DNA from: Glycomyces harbinensis
Lineage (GTDB): Bacteria; Actinomycetota; Actinomycetes; Mycobacteriales; Micromonosporaceae
Direction: 5' to 3'
Assembly (NCBI RefSeq): GCF_900101745.1
Contig: NZ_FNAD01000006.1
Span: 1 to 64,000 of the forward strand
Length of the DNA: 64,000 bases
Shown here: piece after piece, positions 15,682-23,114 of the stretch
How positions within the stretch are numbered: position 1 is the first letter of the stretch
Layout: every line of letters starts with the position of its first letter
Program-made: the position numbers and the translations under genes
The notes under the pieces: model-generated
Told to the model about the DNA's origin: nothing
Database searches by the model: none
Seen by the model: only the letters and a program-made list of their open reading frames with translations

Positions 15682-17592
15682 GTGTCATCGATGGGACCTG
15701 CCGGCTGGGACGCCATGCGCTCCATGCGGCGAGCTGACGACCTCAAGGGCGTCACACTCTCGAGCGGCGTCAAACGCCGCATCCTGCGCTTCGCGCAGCC
15801 CTACCGGCGCGACATCGCGCTCTTCATCGCGCTCGTGACCGCGATCGCCGCCATCGGCGTCGCCACGCCGGTCCTCGCCGGCGACATCGTCAACGAGCTG
15901 ACCGGCGGGAACGGCACCCAGCGCGGCGTCGTCGTCATCGCCGCGATCATCGCCGGGCTCGCCGTCTTCGAAGGCGTCCTCAACCTCGCCATGCGCTGGT
16001 ACGGGGCGAAGCTCGGCGAAGGCATCATCTACGACCTGCGGCGGTCGGTCTTCGACCACGTCCAGTCGATGCCGGTCGCGTTCTTCACCCGCTCCCAGAC
16101 CGGCGCGCTCGTCTCGCGGCTGAACAACGACGTCATGGGCGCCCAGCGCGCGTTCACGAGCACCCTCTCGGGGCTCGTCTCCAACGGCATCGCCGTCGCG
16201 CTCATCATCGGCGTCATGTTCTTCCAGTCCTGGCAGATCACCCTGCTCTCGCTGGTGCTCGTGCCGGTCTTCATCGTCCCGGCCAAGTGGGTCGGCCGCA
16301 AGCTCGCCGCGCTCACCAAGGAGAGCTTCGACCTGAACGCGGCCATGAACACCCAGATGGCCGAGCGGTTCAACATCGGCGGCGCGATGCTCGTGAAGCT
16401 CTTCGGCCGCCCCGACGCCGAGTCGTCCGACTTCGCGGGCAAGGCCGACCGCGTGCGCGGCATCGGCATCACCACCGCGATGTACGCGCGGACCTTCATC
16501 GTCGCGCTCACGCTCGTCGCGGGCCTGTCGCAGGCGCTCGCGTACGGCCTCGGCGGCGCGCTCGTCTTCGCCGGCCAGCTCAGCGCCGGCACCGTCGTCA
16601 CGCTCGCGCTGCTGCTCACGCGCATGTACGGGCCCCTGATGGCGCTCTCGAACGTCCGCGTCGACGTCATGAGCGCCCTGGTGAGCTTCCAGCGGGTCTT
16701 CGAGGTCCTGGACCTCAAGCCGCTCATCCGCGAGGCCGACGACGCCAAGGAGCTGCCCGACGGCGCGGCCGCTATCAGCTTCCGCGACGTCGAGTTCCGC
16801 TACCCGGGCGCCGACGAGGTCTCCCTCGCGAGCCTGGAGGACCTGGCCCGGCCCGACCGGTCCGACAACGGCCGCCAGATCCTCTCCGGCGTCTCCTTCG
16901 ACGTCGCCCCCGGCGAACTCGTGGCGCTCGTGGGCCACTCGGGCGCGGGCAAGACCACCACCGCGAACCTGGTGCCGCGCCTGTACGACGTCACCGCCGG
17001 CGCCGTCGAGGTCGGCGGCACCGACGTGCGCGAGCTGACCTTGGCCTCGCTCTCCGACCACATCGGCATGGTCACCCAGGACGCGCACCTGTTCCACGAC
17101 ACCGTGCGCGAGAACCTCGTGTACGCGCGCCCGGGGGCCACCGACGAGGAGGTCTGGGAGGCCCTCGACCGAGCCCAGATCGGCGAGACCGTCCGCCGCC
17201 TCGAATCGGGCCTCGACACCGTCGTGGGCGAGCGCGGCTACCGCTTCTCCGGCGGCGAGAAGCAGCGCCTGGCGATCGCCCGGGTCCTGCTGAAGGCCCC
17301 GCCGATCGTGATCCTGGACGAGGCCACCGCCCACCTCGACTCCGAGTCCGAGGCCGCCGTCCAGCGCGCCCTCGACACCGCGCTCGAAGGCCGCACCTCG
17401 CTCGTCATCGCCCACCGCCTCTCGACGGTGCGCCGCGCGGACAAGATCGTGGTCCTCGAAGAGGGCCGCGTCGCCGAGTCGGGCACCCACGACGACCTGG
17501 TCGAACGCGGCGGCCTCTACGCGGACCTGTACCGGACGCAGTTCGCCGAGCGCTTCACCGGCGCCGAAGGGGCGCTCTCGACCGCCGGGTGA
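15682..17592 (+). CDS. ABC transporter, fused permease and ATPase (exporter)
   Basis: 636 aa half-transporter: six TM helices (about residues 45-330) followed by an ATPase domain with Walker A GHSGAGKTT, signature FSGGEKQRLAIARVL, Walker B PIVILDEATAHLD and switch His in AHRLSTV. The layout is that of homodimeric type-IV exporters for lipids, drugs or peptides. Start is uncertain: GTG 15682 lies 4 bases after AGGAGG, ATG 15691 lies 13 bases after it. No substrate hint comes from the neighbours. Confidence 0.9.
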   Translation: MSSMGPAGWDAMRSMRRADDLKGVTLSSGVKRRILRFAQPYRRDIALFIALVTAIAAIGVATPVLAGDIVNELTGGNGTQRGVVVIAAIIAGLAVFEGVLNLAMRWYGAKLGEGIIYDLRRSVFDHVQSMPVAFFTRSQTGALVSRLNNDVMGAQRAFTSTLSGLVSNGIAVALIIGVMFFQSWQITLLSLVLVPVFIVPAKWVGRKLAALTKESFDLNAAMNTQMAERFNIGGAMLVKLFGRPDAESSDFAGKADRVRGIGITTAMYARTFIVALTLVAGLSQALAYGLGGALVFAGQLSAGTVVTLALLLTRMYGPLMALSNVRVDVMSALVSFQRVFEVLDLKPLIREADDAKELPDGAAAISFRDVEFRYPGADEVSLASLEDLARPDRSDNGRQILSGVSFDVAPGELVALVGHSGAGKTTTANLVPRLYDVTAGAVEVGGTDVRELTLASLSDHIGMVTQDAHLFHDTVRENLVYARPGATDEEVWEALDRAQIGETVRRLESGLDTVVGERGYRFSGGEKQRLAIARVLLKAPPIVILDEATAHLDSESEAAVQRALDTALEGRTSLVIAHRLSTVRRADKIVVLEEGRVAESGTHDDLVERGGLYADLYRTQFAERFTGAEGALSTAG

Positions 17593-17705
17593 GGCCCCGG
17601 AAGCGAAGGGGCCCCGGGCCACGGCCCCGAACCGGCGGGTGGCGTTCGAGATCGACCAGGGCAGGGAGGGTCCGCGGGCCGCGAACCTGCGCGCTCCAGG
17701 CGAGG

Positions 17706-17743
17706 CGAAGCCGCCGCCCTTCGAACGAAGGACAGCGGCTTCG
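17706..17743. terminator. Bidirectional terminator, ABC exporter / membrane protein
   Basis: CGAAGCCGC pairs with GCGGCTTCG, enclosing an inner CCTTCG/CGAAGG hairpin with a two-base loop. It lies between two convergent genes. Confidence 0.6.
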
Positions 17744-17756
17744 GTGGTCTCCGGGC

Positions 17757-18983
17757 CTACTCGGTGAAGTAGGAGAGCAGCTCCAGCTCGCCGTCGAGCA
17801 TGCCCGACATGGTCAGCTCCTCGACGATCGCCCCGGCCGGGTCGATGAGGTACACCGTCCGCGTCCCGTCCACCTCGACCAGCTCGAGCATCGACCCGTC
17901 GGCGAGGAACACGACCTGCTGCGAGTCGCCCTCGACCGGCAGCTCCAGTTCGTCACCGGTGGCGGTGTCGACGTAGAAGTCGCAGGTCCAAGGGTCGATG
18001 TCGCCTTCTTCTTCGCGGTAGTCCTGGGCGCAGACCTCGCCGCCGTCGGCCGAGACGCCGGTGGGCCACCACAGGTCGTCCCCGCCGATGAGGTGGTCGG
18101 CGAGCCCGGGCAGCTCCGTCGCGTCCGAGCCGTCGGGCCGCATCACCGTGGACTGCCCGTCCCAGACGAACTCGCCGTCCGGCAGCCAGACCGCCCCGCA
18201 GCCGAGCGCCTCCGGCAGCTCCGTCAGCGCTCCGGTGCTCACGTCGAGCATGTAGCCCTTCGGGTCCTCGAACCCGATCGGCTCGTGGAAGAGGACCTTG
18301 TTCGAGTCGGGCGACCAGCTGATGGTGCAGTGGACCGGCTCCACCGAGATCACCTGCTCCGTCGCGAACGCGAACTCGTCGGGCCCCTCGTACCGGAAGT
18401 CGTTCAGCTCCACGTACGCGGCGCCGCACTGGTCGCCCCGGTCGACCGCGAGCGCCCGGACCCCGTCGGGCGCCGGGTGGTACAGGTAGTCGCTCTGCAC
18501 GTCCAGGCCGGAGGTCTCCTCCTCACCGGGCCCGAAGAGGACCCTCTGGGTGGAGCGGTCGCCCAGCGCCGCATCGGTCATGCGGAACAGCACCTCCGCG
18601 GGCAGCCCGTCCAGGTCCGCCGCCGAGTCCGAGTCGCCGCGCGCGGGGAAGGTCCCCTCCTCCCAGTCGCCCGGGCGGACCCCGCAGCCGGTCGCGACGT
18701 CCTCGTCGTCGGGGGTGGCCGTCTCGGCCGCGGAGCTCGGGTCGTCGACCGTTGAGCTCGGATCGTCGGCCGGGGGGACCGGGTCCGCGCCCCGCGCGTT
18801 GACGATCCCCGCCACGCCGGCGCCCGCCAGCGCCAGTGCGACGACCACGCCGAGCGCGCCGGCCGCGACGCGGCGGCGCCCGATCCCGCGGGCCCGCTTG
18901 AGCGCGCCCGATGCCAGGTCCCGCGAAGGACCGGGTTCGTCTCCTGCGATGCCTTGCAGCAGTTCGCGAATCGAGTCAGGCAT
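17757..18983 (-). CDS. Membrane-anchored beta-propeller-like partner of the sigma factor
   Basis: 408 aa. A 35-residue cytoplasmic N-terminus (MPDSIRELLQGIAG) precedes one TM helix (about 40-60), then an Asp/Ser/Pro-rich linker and a long extracytoplasmic beta-rich domain with TolB/WD-like repeats (SPDSNKVLFHEPIGF; LPDGEFVWDG). It overlaps the sigma-factor gene by 8 bases, so the two are made together. The position and short cytoplasmic segment make it a candidate anti-sigma or sensor protein, although no zinc anti-sigma motif (HxxxCxxC) is seen. This role is inferred from context only. Confidence 0.8.
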   Translation of the reverse strand: MPDSIRELLQGIAGDEPGPSRDLASGALKRARGIGRRRVAAGALGVVVALALAGAGVAGIVNARGADPVPPADDPSSTVDDPSSAAETATPDDEDVATGCGVRPGDWEEGTFPARGDSDSAADLDGLPAEVLFRMTDAALGDRSTQRVLFGPGEEETSGLDVQSDYLYHPAPDGVRALAVDRGDQCGAAYVELNDFRYEGPDEFAFATEQVISVEPVHCTISWSPDSNKVLFHEPIGFEDPKGYMLDVSTGALTELPEALGCGAVWLPDGEFVWDGQSTVMRPDGSDATELPGLADHLIGGDDLWWPTGVSADGGEVCAQDYREEEGDIDPWTCDFYVDTATGDELELPVEGDSQQVVFLADGSMLELVEVDGTRTVYLIDPAGAIVEELTMSGMLDGELELLSYFTE

Positions 18984-19563
18984 TGGCCTCTCCCCTCACG
19001 TTCTCGAACTCCAGTTCCCAGCGGTGGAGCCGCCCGTCGGCGTCCCCGAGCACGACCAGCTCGGGGAAGGAGTTGCGCAGTCGCCGCAGTCCGCGCTGGA
19101 CGCGGGCCCGCAGCGTGGTGACCGGGCAGTCGAGGATGGCCGCGGCGGCCGTCTCGGTCCGGTCCTCGAAGTAGCGCAGCACGATCGCGGCCCGCTGGGT
19201 GGCGGGCAGCGACAGCAGCGCGGCGTGCACGGCGAGCCGGAGGGCGGTGTCGGGTTCGTCGAAGCGCCGCTCGGGCACGGCGTCGGTCGCGATCTCCGCG
19301 ACCTTCCTGCGCCGCCAGCGGCTCACGTGCAGGTGGTACATGGTGCGCCGGGTGTAGGCCTCGGCGTTCGCGGTCTGGTGCAGGCGCTTCCAGGAGCGCC
19401 AGGTGCGTGCGAGGGCGTCCTGCACGAGGTCTTCGGCGAGTCCGCGGTCGCCGGTGAGCAGGTAGGCCGAGGCGCACAGGGCGCCCGACCTGGCTCTGAC
19501 GAAGTCCTCGAACTCGCCCTGCCGCGTCGGCGGCGCCCCCGGTGGGGCGGTCGGTCCGTTCAC
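18976..19563 (-). CDS. ECF sigma factor, SigE family
   Basis: 195 aa. Region 2 includes FEDFVRARSGAL and AEDLVQDALARTWRSW; region 4 includes LSLPATQRAAIVLRYFED and TTLRARVQRGLRRLR. It directs RNA polymerase to a specific promoter set, probably in response to a signal passed by the downstream co-translated membrane protein. Start GTG 19563 was chosen because region 2 begins about 15 residues later, as in the family; the frame remains open upstream to 19737 with no conserved features. It is divergent from the acetyltransferase cluster. Confidence 0.9.
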   Translation of the reverse strand: MNGPTAPPGAPPTRQGEFEDFVRARSGALCASAYLLTGDRGLAEDLVQDALARTWRSWKRLHQTANAEAYTRRTMYHLHVSRWRRRKVAEIATDAVPERRFDEPDTALRLAVHAALLSLPATQRAAIVLRYFEDRTETAAAAILDCPVTTLRARVQRGLRRLRNSFPELVVLGDADGRLHRWELEFENVRGEANA

Positions 19564-19726
19564 GATCGGTTCCGTTCCGTGAATAGGGGAGGTGCGGGTG
19601 TGGATACCTACGTAGACGGGAATCCCGGCGATGCCCCACATCCTACGAACGGTCGGCCATACCTGACCGAACGGCCAGTGCGAAAACCGAGGTGCGTTCG
19701 TCGGACCCGCCCGGCACACTGAGGCC

Positions 19727-20749
19727 GTGGAAATCATCGAATTCGGCGCCGAGGACCCAGATCTGATCGATCGGGCCTACGCCATCCTCACCGCGGCGCA
19801 CCAGGCCGACATCCCCGAGAACCCGTGCTCGCCGGAGCGGTTCTTCAGAACCCTGTTCTCCCATGTCTTCCCCGGCCGCGAGCGCCACTGGTTCGCCGCC
19901 GTCGAGGACGGCCGGGCCCTGGGCTACGCCCGCCTGAACTTCTTCACCGACGAGAACCTCGAACTCGCCATGTACGAGCTGCGGGTCCACCCCGACCACC
20001 GCGGCACCGACGCCGACGCGCGGCTGCGCGACCGGGTCGAGCGGTACGCCGCCGAGCACGGCCGCACCGCCCTGGTCACCGCCGCCGCCATCACCTGGCC
20101 CGGCGGACCGGAGCGCGACGAGACCACCGCGCGGACCCTGGAAGCGCGCGGCTACACCCGCGCGCTGACCACCGTCAACCGCCGCAGCCCGGTCGACCCG
20201 CTCGGCGCCGAGGAGGAGCAGCGCCGGTACGACGAGGCCCTCGCGAAGGCCGGCGACGCCTACGAGATCCGCCAGTGGATCGGCCCCGTCCCCGACGACC
20301 TTGTGGACACCATGTGCCGCATGGAGACCATGATCATGAGCGAGATCCCGCTGGGGGAGATCGAGGCCGAGCCCGAGGTCATGAACCCCGAGAAGCTGCG
20401 CGCCACCGAGGCCGTCTACGCGGCCGAGGGCCGCACGTGGCTCGCGTCGGTGGCCGTCGAGCGCGCCACCGGAGAAGTCAGGGCCTGGACCGAGATCGCG
20501 ATCGACGAGGGCGACGACCGCGACGCCCGCCAGGGCATCACCATCGTGGACCCGGCCCACCGCGGCCACCGCCTCGGCCTGCTCCTCAAGCTCGCCAACC
20601 TCCGCCAGGTCCGCGCGCACGCCCCGACCATCGCCCACATCTGGACCGACAACGCCGACGTCAACGCCCCCATGATCGCGATCAACGAACTCATGGGCTA
20701 CACCACGGTCGACGCGAGCGCCGAGTACCAGAAGAAGGCCGAGGCCTGA
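19727..20749 (+). CDS. Double-GNAT acetyltransferase, copy 1
   Basis: 340 aa with two GNAT folds. The C-terminal domain has an intact acetyl-CoA loop (DPAHRGHRLGLLLK), then IWTDNADVNAPMIAINELMG. The N-terminal domain has HPDHRGTDADARL where active GNATs have RxxGxG/A, so its cofactor site looks degraded. GTG 19727 is the start (MEIIEFGAEDP); GAGG just upstream is a weak ribosome-binding site. It is the first of three adjacent paralogues on the same strand; substrate unknown. Confidence 0.88.
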   Translation: MEIIEFGAEDPDLIDRAYAILTAAHQADIPENPCSPERFFRTLFSHVFPGRERHWFAAVEDGRALGYARLNFFTDENLELAMYELRVHPDHRGTDADARLRDRVERYAAEHGRTALVTAAAITWPGGPERDETTARTLEARGYTRALTTVNRRSPVDPLGAEEEQRRYDEALAKAGDAYEIRQWIGPVPDDLVDTMCRMETMIMSEIPLGEIEAEPEVMNPEKLRATEAVYAAEGRTWLASVAVERATGEVRAWTEIAIDEGDDRDARQGITIVDPAHRGHRLGLLLKLANLRQVRAHAPTIAHIWTDNADVNAPMIAINELMGYTTVDASAEYQKKAEA

Positions 20750-20754
20750 CCCCG

Positions 20755-21765
20755 ATGGACCTCCGCCTCCTCGACCCGGCCGACAGCGAGGGCGTCCGGC
20801 GGGCCGCCGAGCTGTTCGAGCTCGTGCGCGCCGCCGAGACCCCCGAGCTCGCACCCGTGCCCGAAGCCCGCTACTCCGGGGCCCTCCAGCACCCGCCGCC
20901 GGACTCCGAGTGCCGCTGCTACACGGCCGAACACGACGGCACCCTCCTCGGCCTGCTGTGGCTCTACCTGCCGCTCAAGGAGAACGCGCACTACGCCGAG
21001 GCCGAGCTGGTCGTCCACCCCGACCACCGGCGGCGCGGCATCGGCTCGGCGCTCCTGGACCGCCTGCTGGAACTCGCCCGCGCCGAAGGCCGCAGCGAAC
21101 TCATCGTCATGGCCCGTGCCGCCGTCGAAGGCGGCCCGGGCCGACCGGACGCCGGACCGAGGTTCCTCGAGCGGCACGGCTTCAAGGCCGCGCTCACCGA
21201 GATCGACCGCGGCCTCCGCGTCGGAGCCCTCGCTCCGGAGGCCGAGGAGCGGCTGTTCCAGGAGGCGCTGGCGGCCGCCGAGGGCTACGAACTGGTCTCC
21301 TGGATCGGCCGCTGCCCCGAGGAGTACCTCGAAGGACTCGGCCGGATCGACTCGCAGATCTTCGCCGAGATCCCGCTCGGCGACGTGGACCTGCGCCCCC
21401 GCACGGTCGACGCGCAGTTCATCCGCACCCGCGAAGCGCGCGCCGAAGCCCAGGGCGACTCCCTGATCCGCACGATCGCGGTCCGCGGCGGCGAGGTCGC
21501 GGCCAACACCCTGATCTACACGCACGAAGGCCAAGAGCACGCCGACCAGGCCATCACGATCGTGGACCCGGCCCACCGCGGCCACCGCCTCGGCCTGCTC
21601 GTCAAACTCGCGAACCTCCGCCAACTGCGCGAGCACTTCGGGCACGTGCACACGGTCTGGACCGGCAACGCCGACACCAACGCCAACATGGCCGCCATCA
21701 ACGACCTCCTCGGCTACCGGCCCGTCGACGCCCGCGTCTCGTACAAGCTCCAGCGCGACGCCTGA
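20755..21765 (+). CDS. Double-GNAT acetyltransferase, copy 2
   Basis: 336 aa paralogue of the preceding gene, starting 5 bases after its stop. Both GNAT domains keep plausible cofactor loops: HPDHRRRGIGSALL in the N-half and DPAHRGHRLGLLVK in the C-half, followed by VWTGNADTNANMAAINDLLG. It ends at a strong terminator. The substrate is unknown; double-GNAT architecture is also that of mycothiol synthase, but the three-gene array and lack of diagnostic context argue against that role. Confidence 0.88.
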   Translation: MDLRLLDPADSEGVRRAAELFELVRAAETPELAPVPEARYSGALQHPPPDSECRCYTAEHDGTLLGLLWLYLPLKENAHYAEAELVVHPDHRRRGIGSALLDRLLELARAEGRSELIVMARAAVEGGPGRPDAGPRFLERHGFKAALTEIDRGLRVGALAPEAEERLFQEALAAAEGYELVSWIGRCPEEYLEGLGRIDSQIFAEIPLGDVDLRPRTVDAQFIRTREARAEAQGDSLIRTIAVRGGEVAANTLIYTHEGQEHADQAITIVDPAHRGHRLGLLVKLANLRQLREHFGHVHTVWTGNADTNANMAAINDLLGYRPVDARVSYKLQRDA

Positions 21766-21808
21766 ACGGGGCGCCCGCGCCGGACGACCTCCGGCGCGGG
21801 CGCCCCGT
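21766..21808 (+). terminator. Strong terminator after acetyltransferase copy 2
   Basis: A perfect 19 bp stem (arms beginning ACGGGGCGCCCGCGCC) with a 5-base loop CGACC starts directly at the stop codon of acetyltransferase copy 2. It separates the first two acetyltransferase genes from the third. Confidence 0.8.
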
Positions 21809-21870
21809 CCGAGCGTGCGGAAATCGAAATTCGGTTGCCGCCCCCGCGGACGAATGTCCAGACTGAACCC

Positions 21871-22905
21871 ATGAGCAACCTGGAAATCCTTGAACTCGAC
21901 CCCGCGGACGGCGACCTCGTCTCAGGCGCCTTCGAGGTCCTCCGCGCCTCCCATGCGGCCGACCATCCCGACAACCCCGCGCCCCACGAAGGCAAGTTCG
22001 CCAAGGGCCTGATCCACCCCACGCCCGGCGAGGAGGAGCACACGTTCATCGCCGTCAAGGACGGCACCGTCGTCGGCATCGCCGAGATCGGCCTGCCCAT
22101 GCGCGAGAACCTGCACTTCGGCTGGGCCAGCATCCACGTCCGCCCGGACCGGCGCCGCCAAGGCGCCGGCGCGGCCCTGCTGGACCACTTCATCGCCTTC
22201 ACCCGCGGGCGCGGGCGCACCGAACTGACCCTCGACACCCTCATGACCTGGGAAGACGGCGTCGCACGCGACAAGGCCGGACAGGAATTCCTGGAGAAGC
22301 GCGGCTTCAAGCTCGCCCTGACCTCGATCAACCGCCGCTGCGCCGTCGACGCCCTCGACGCCGACACCGAGCAGCGCCTCCTCGAGAAGGCGCAATCCGC
22401 CGCCGGAGACGACTACGAGATCGTCTCCTGGCTCGGACGCACCCCCGAGGAACTCGTCGAGACCATGGCCCGCATCGACTCCACGATCCTCGCCGAGGTC
22501 CCGCTGGGCGACCTCGACCTCCAGCCGGAGACGATCGACGCCGAACTCAAGAACGCCAAGGCCGACCGCAACGAGGCCATGGGCGTCATTCCGATCCAGA
22601 CGGTCGCCCGGCACCGCGCCAGCGGCGAGGTCGTCGCGAACACCGCCGTGTTCGCCTACGACGACACCGAGTACGAGGACGCGTTCCAGGGCATCACCAT
22701 CGTCGACAAGGAGCACCGCGGCCACCGCCTCGGACTCCTCCTCAAACTGGTGAACCTCAGGCTCGTCCGGGAGAACTTCCCGCAGGTGCGCGCGATCTGG
22801 ACCGACAACGCCGACGTCAACGCCCCCATGATCGACATCAACGTCATGCTCGGGTACGAGATCGTCGACGCCATGGGGGAGTACCAGATCAAGTTCGCCG
22901 AGTGA
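21871..22905 (+). CDS. Double-GNAT acetyltransferase, copy 3
   Basis: 344 aa paralogue of the two upstream genes. Its N-domain loop is RPDRRRQGAGAALL and its C-domain loop is DKEHRGHRLGLLLK, followed by IWTDNADVNAPMIDINVMLG. ATG 21871 has no ribosome-binding site, and the sequence CAGACT lies six bases upstream, compatible with its own promoter and a leaderless mRNA. It is separated from copy 2 by a strong terminator, so it is probably transcribed independently. Confidence 0.88.
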   Translation: MSNLEILELDPADGDLVSGAFEVLRASHAADHPDNPAPHEGKFAKGLIHPTPGEEEHTFIAVKDGTVVGIAEIGLPMRENLHFGWASIHVRPDRRRQGAGAALLDHFIAFTRGRGRTELTLDTLMTWEDGVARDKAGQEFLEKRGFKLALTSINRRCAVDALDADTEQRLLEKAQSAAGDDYEIVSWLGRTPEELVETMARIDSTILAEVPLGDLDLQPETIDAELKNAKADRNEAMGVIPIQTVARHRASGEVVANTAVFAYDDTEYEDAFQGITIVDKEHRGHRLGLLLKLVNLRLVRENFPQVRAIWTDNADVNAPMIDINVMLGYEIVDAMGEYQIKFAE

Positions 22906-22953
22906 CCGAATCGCCGAAGGACGCCGGAAACAGTGTCTCCAGGCACAAGTCGG

Positions 22954-22999
22954 CCGTGGAGATGGCAATGGCCTTCCACGGTCGGCTATTGTCAATAGC
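22954..22999. promoter_or_regulatory. Two inverted repeats upstream of the DEAD helicase
   Basis: CCGTGGA/TCCACGG (22954-22981, 14-base loop) may terminate the preceding acetyltransferase transcript. It is followed by GCTATT-gtc-AATAGC (22985-22999), a perfect AT-richer palindrome that could be an operator of the helicase gene. A -10-like TATGGT lies near 23051. Confidence 0.4.
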
Positions 23000-23114
23000 T
23001 GGCCCTCCTTGTGGCCCGATCAGGCGCGTCCCGCCCTATCACCGTCGGCTTATGGTGAACCTAATCTCCGCGGAACGTGCGTCATTACGAAGTCGTTCTC
23101 GCGGAAGGCGAACC

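Noticed and set aside
20755-21765. Mycothiol synthase (mshD) for the double-GNAT genes
   Set aside because: The architecture agrees, but three tandem paralogues without mycothiol context point to a different acetyltransferase group.
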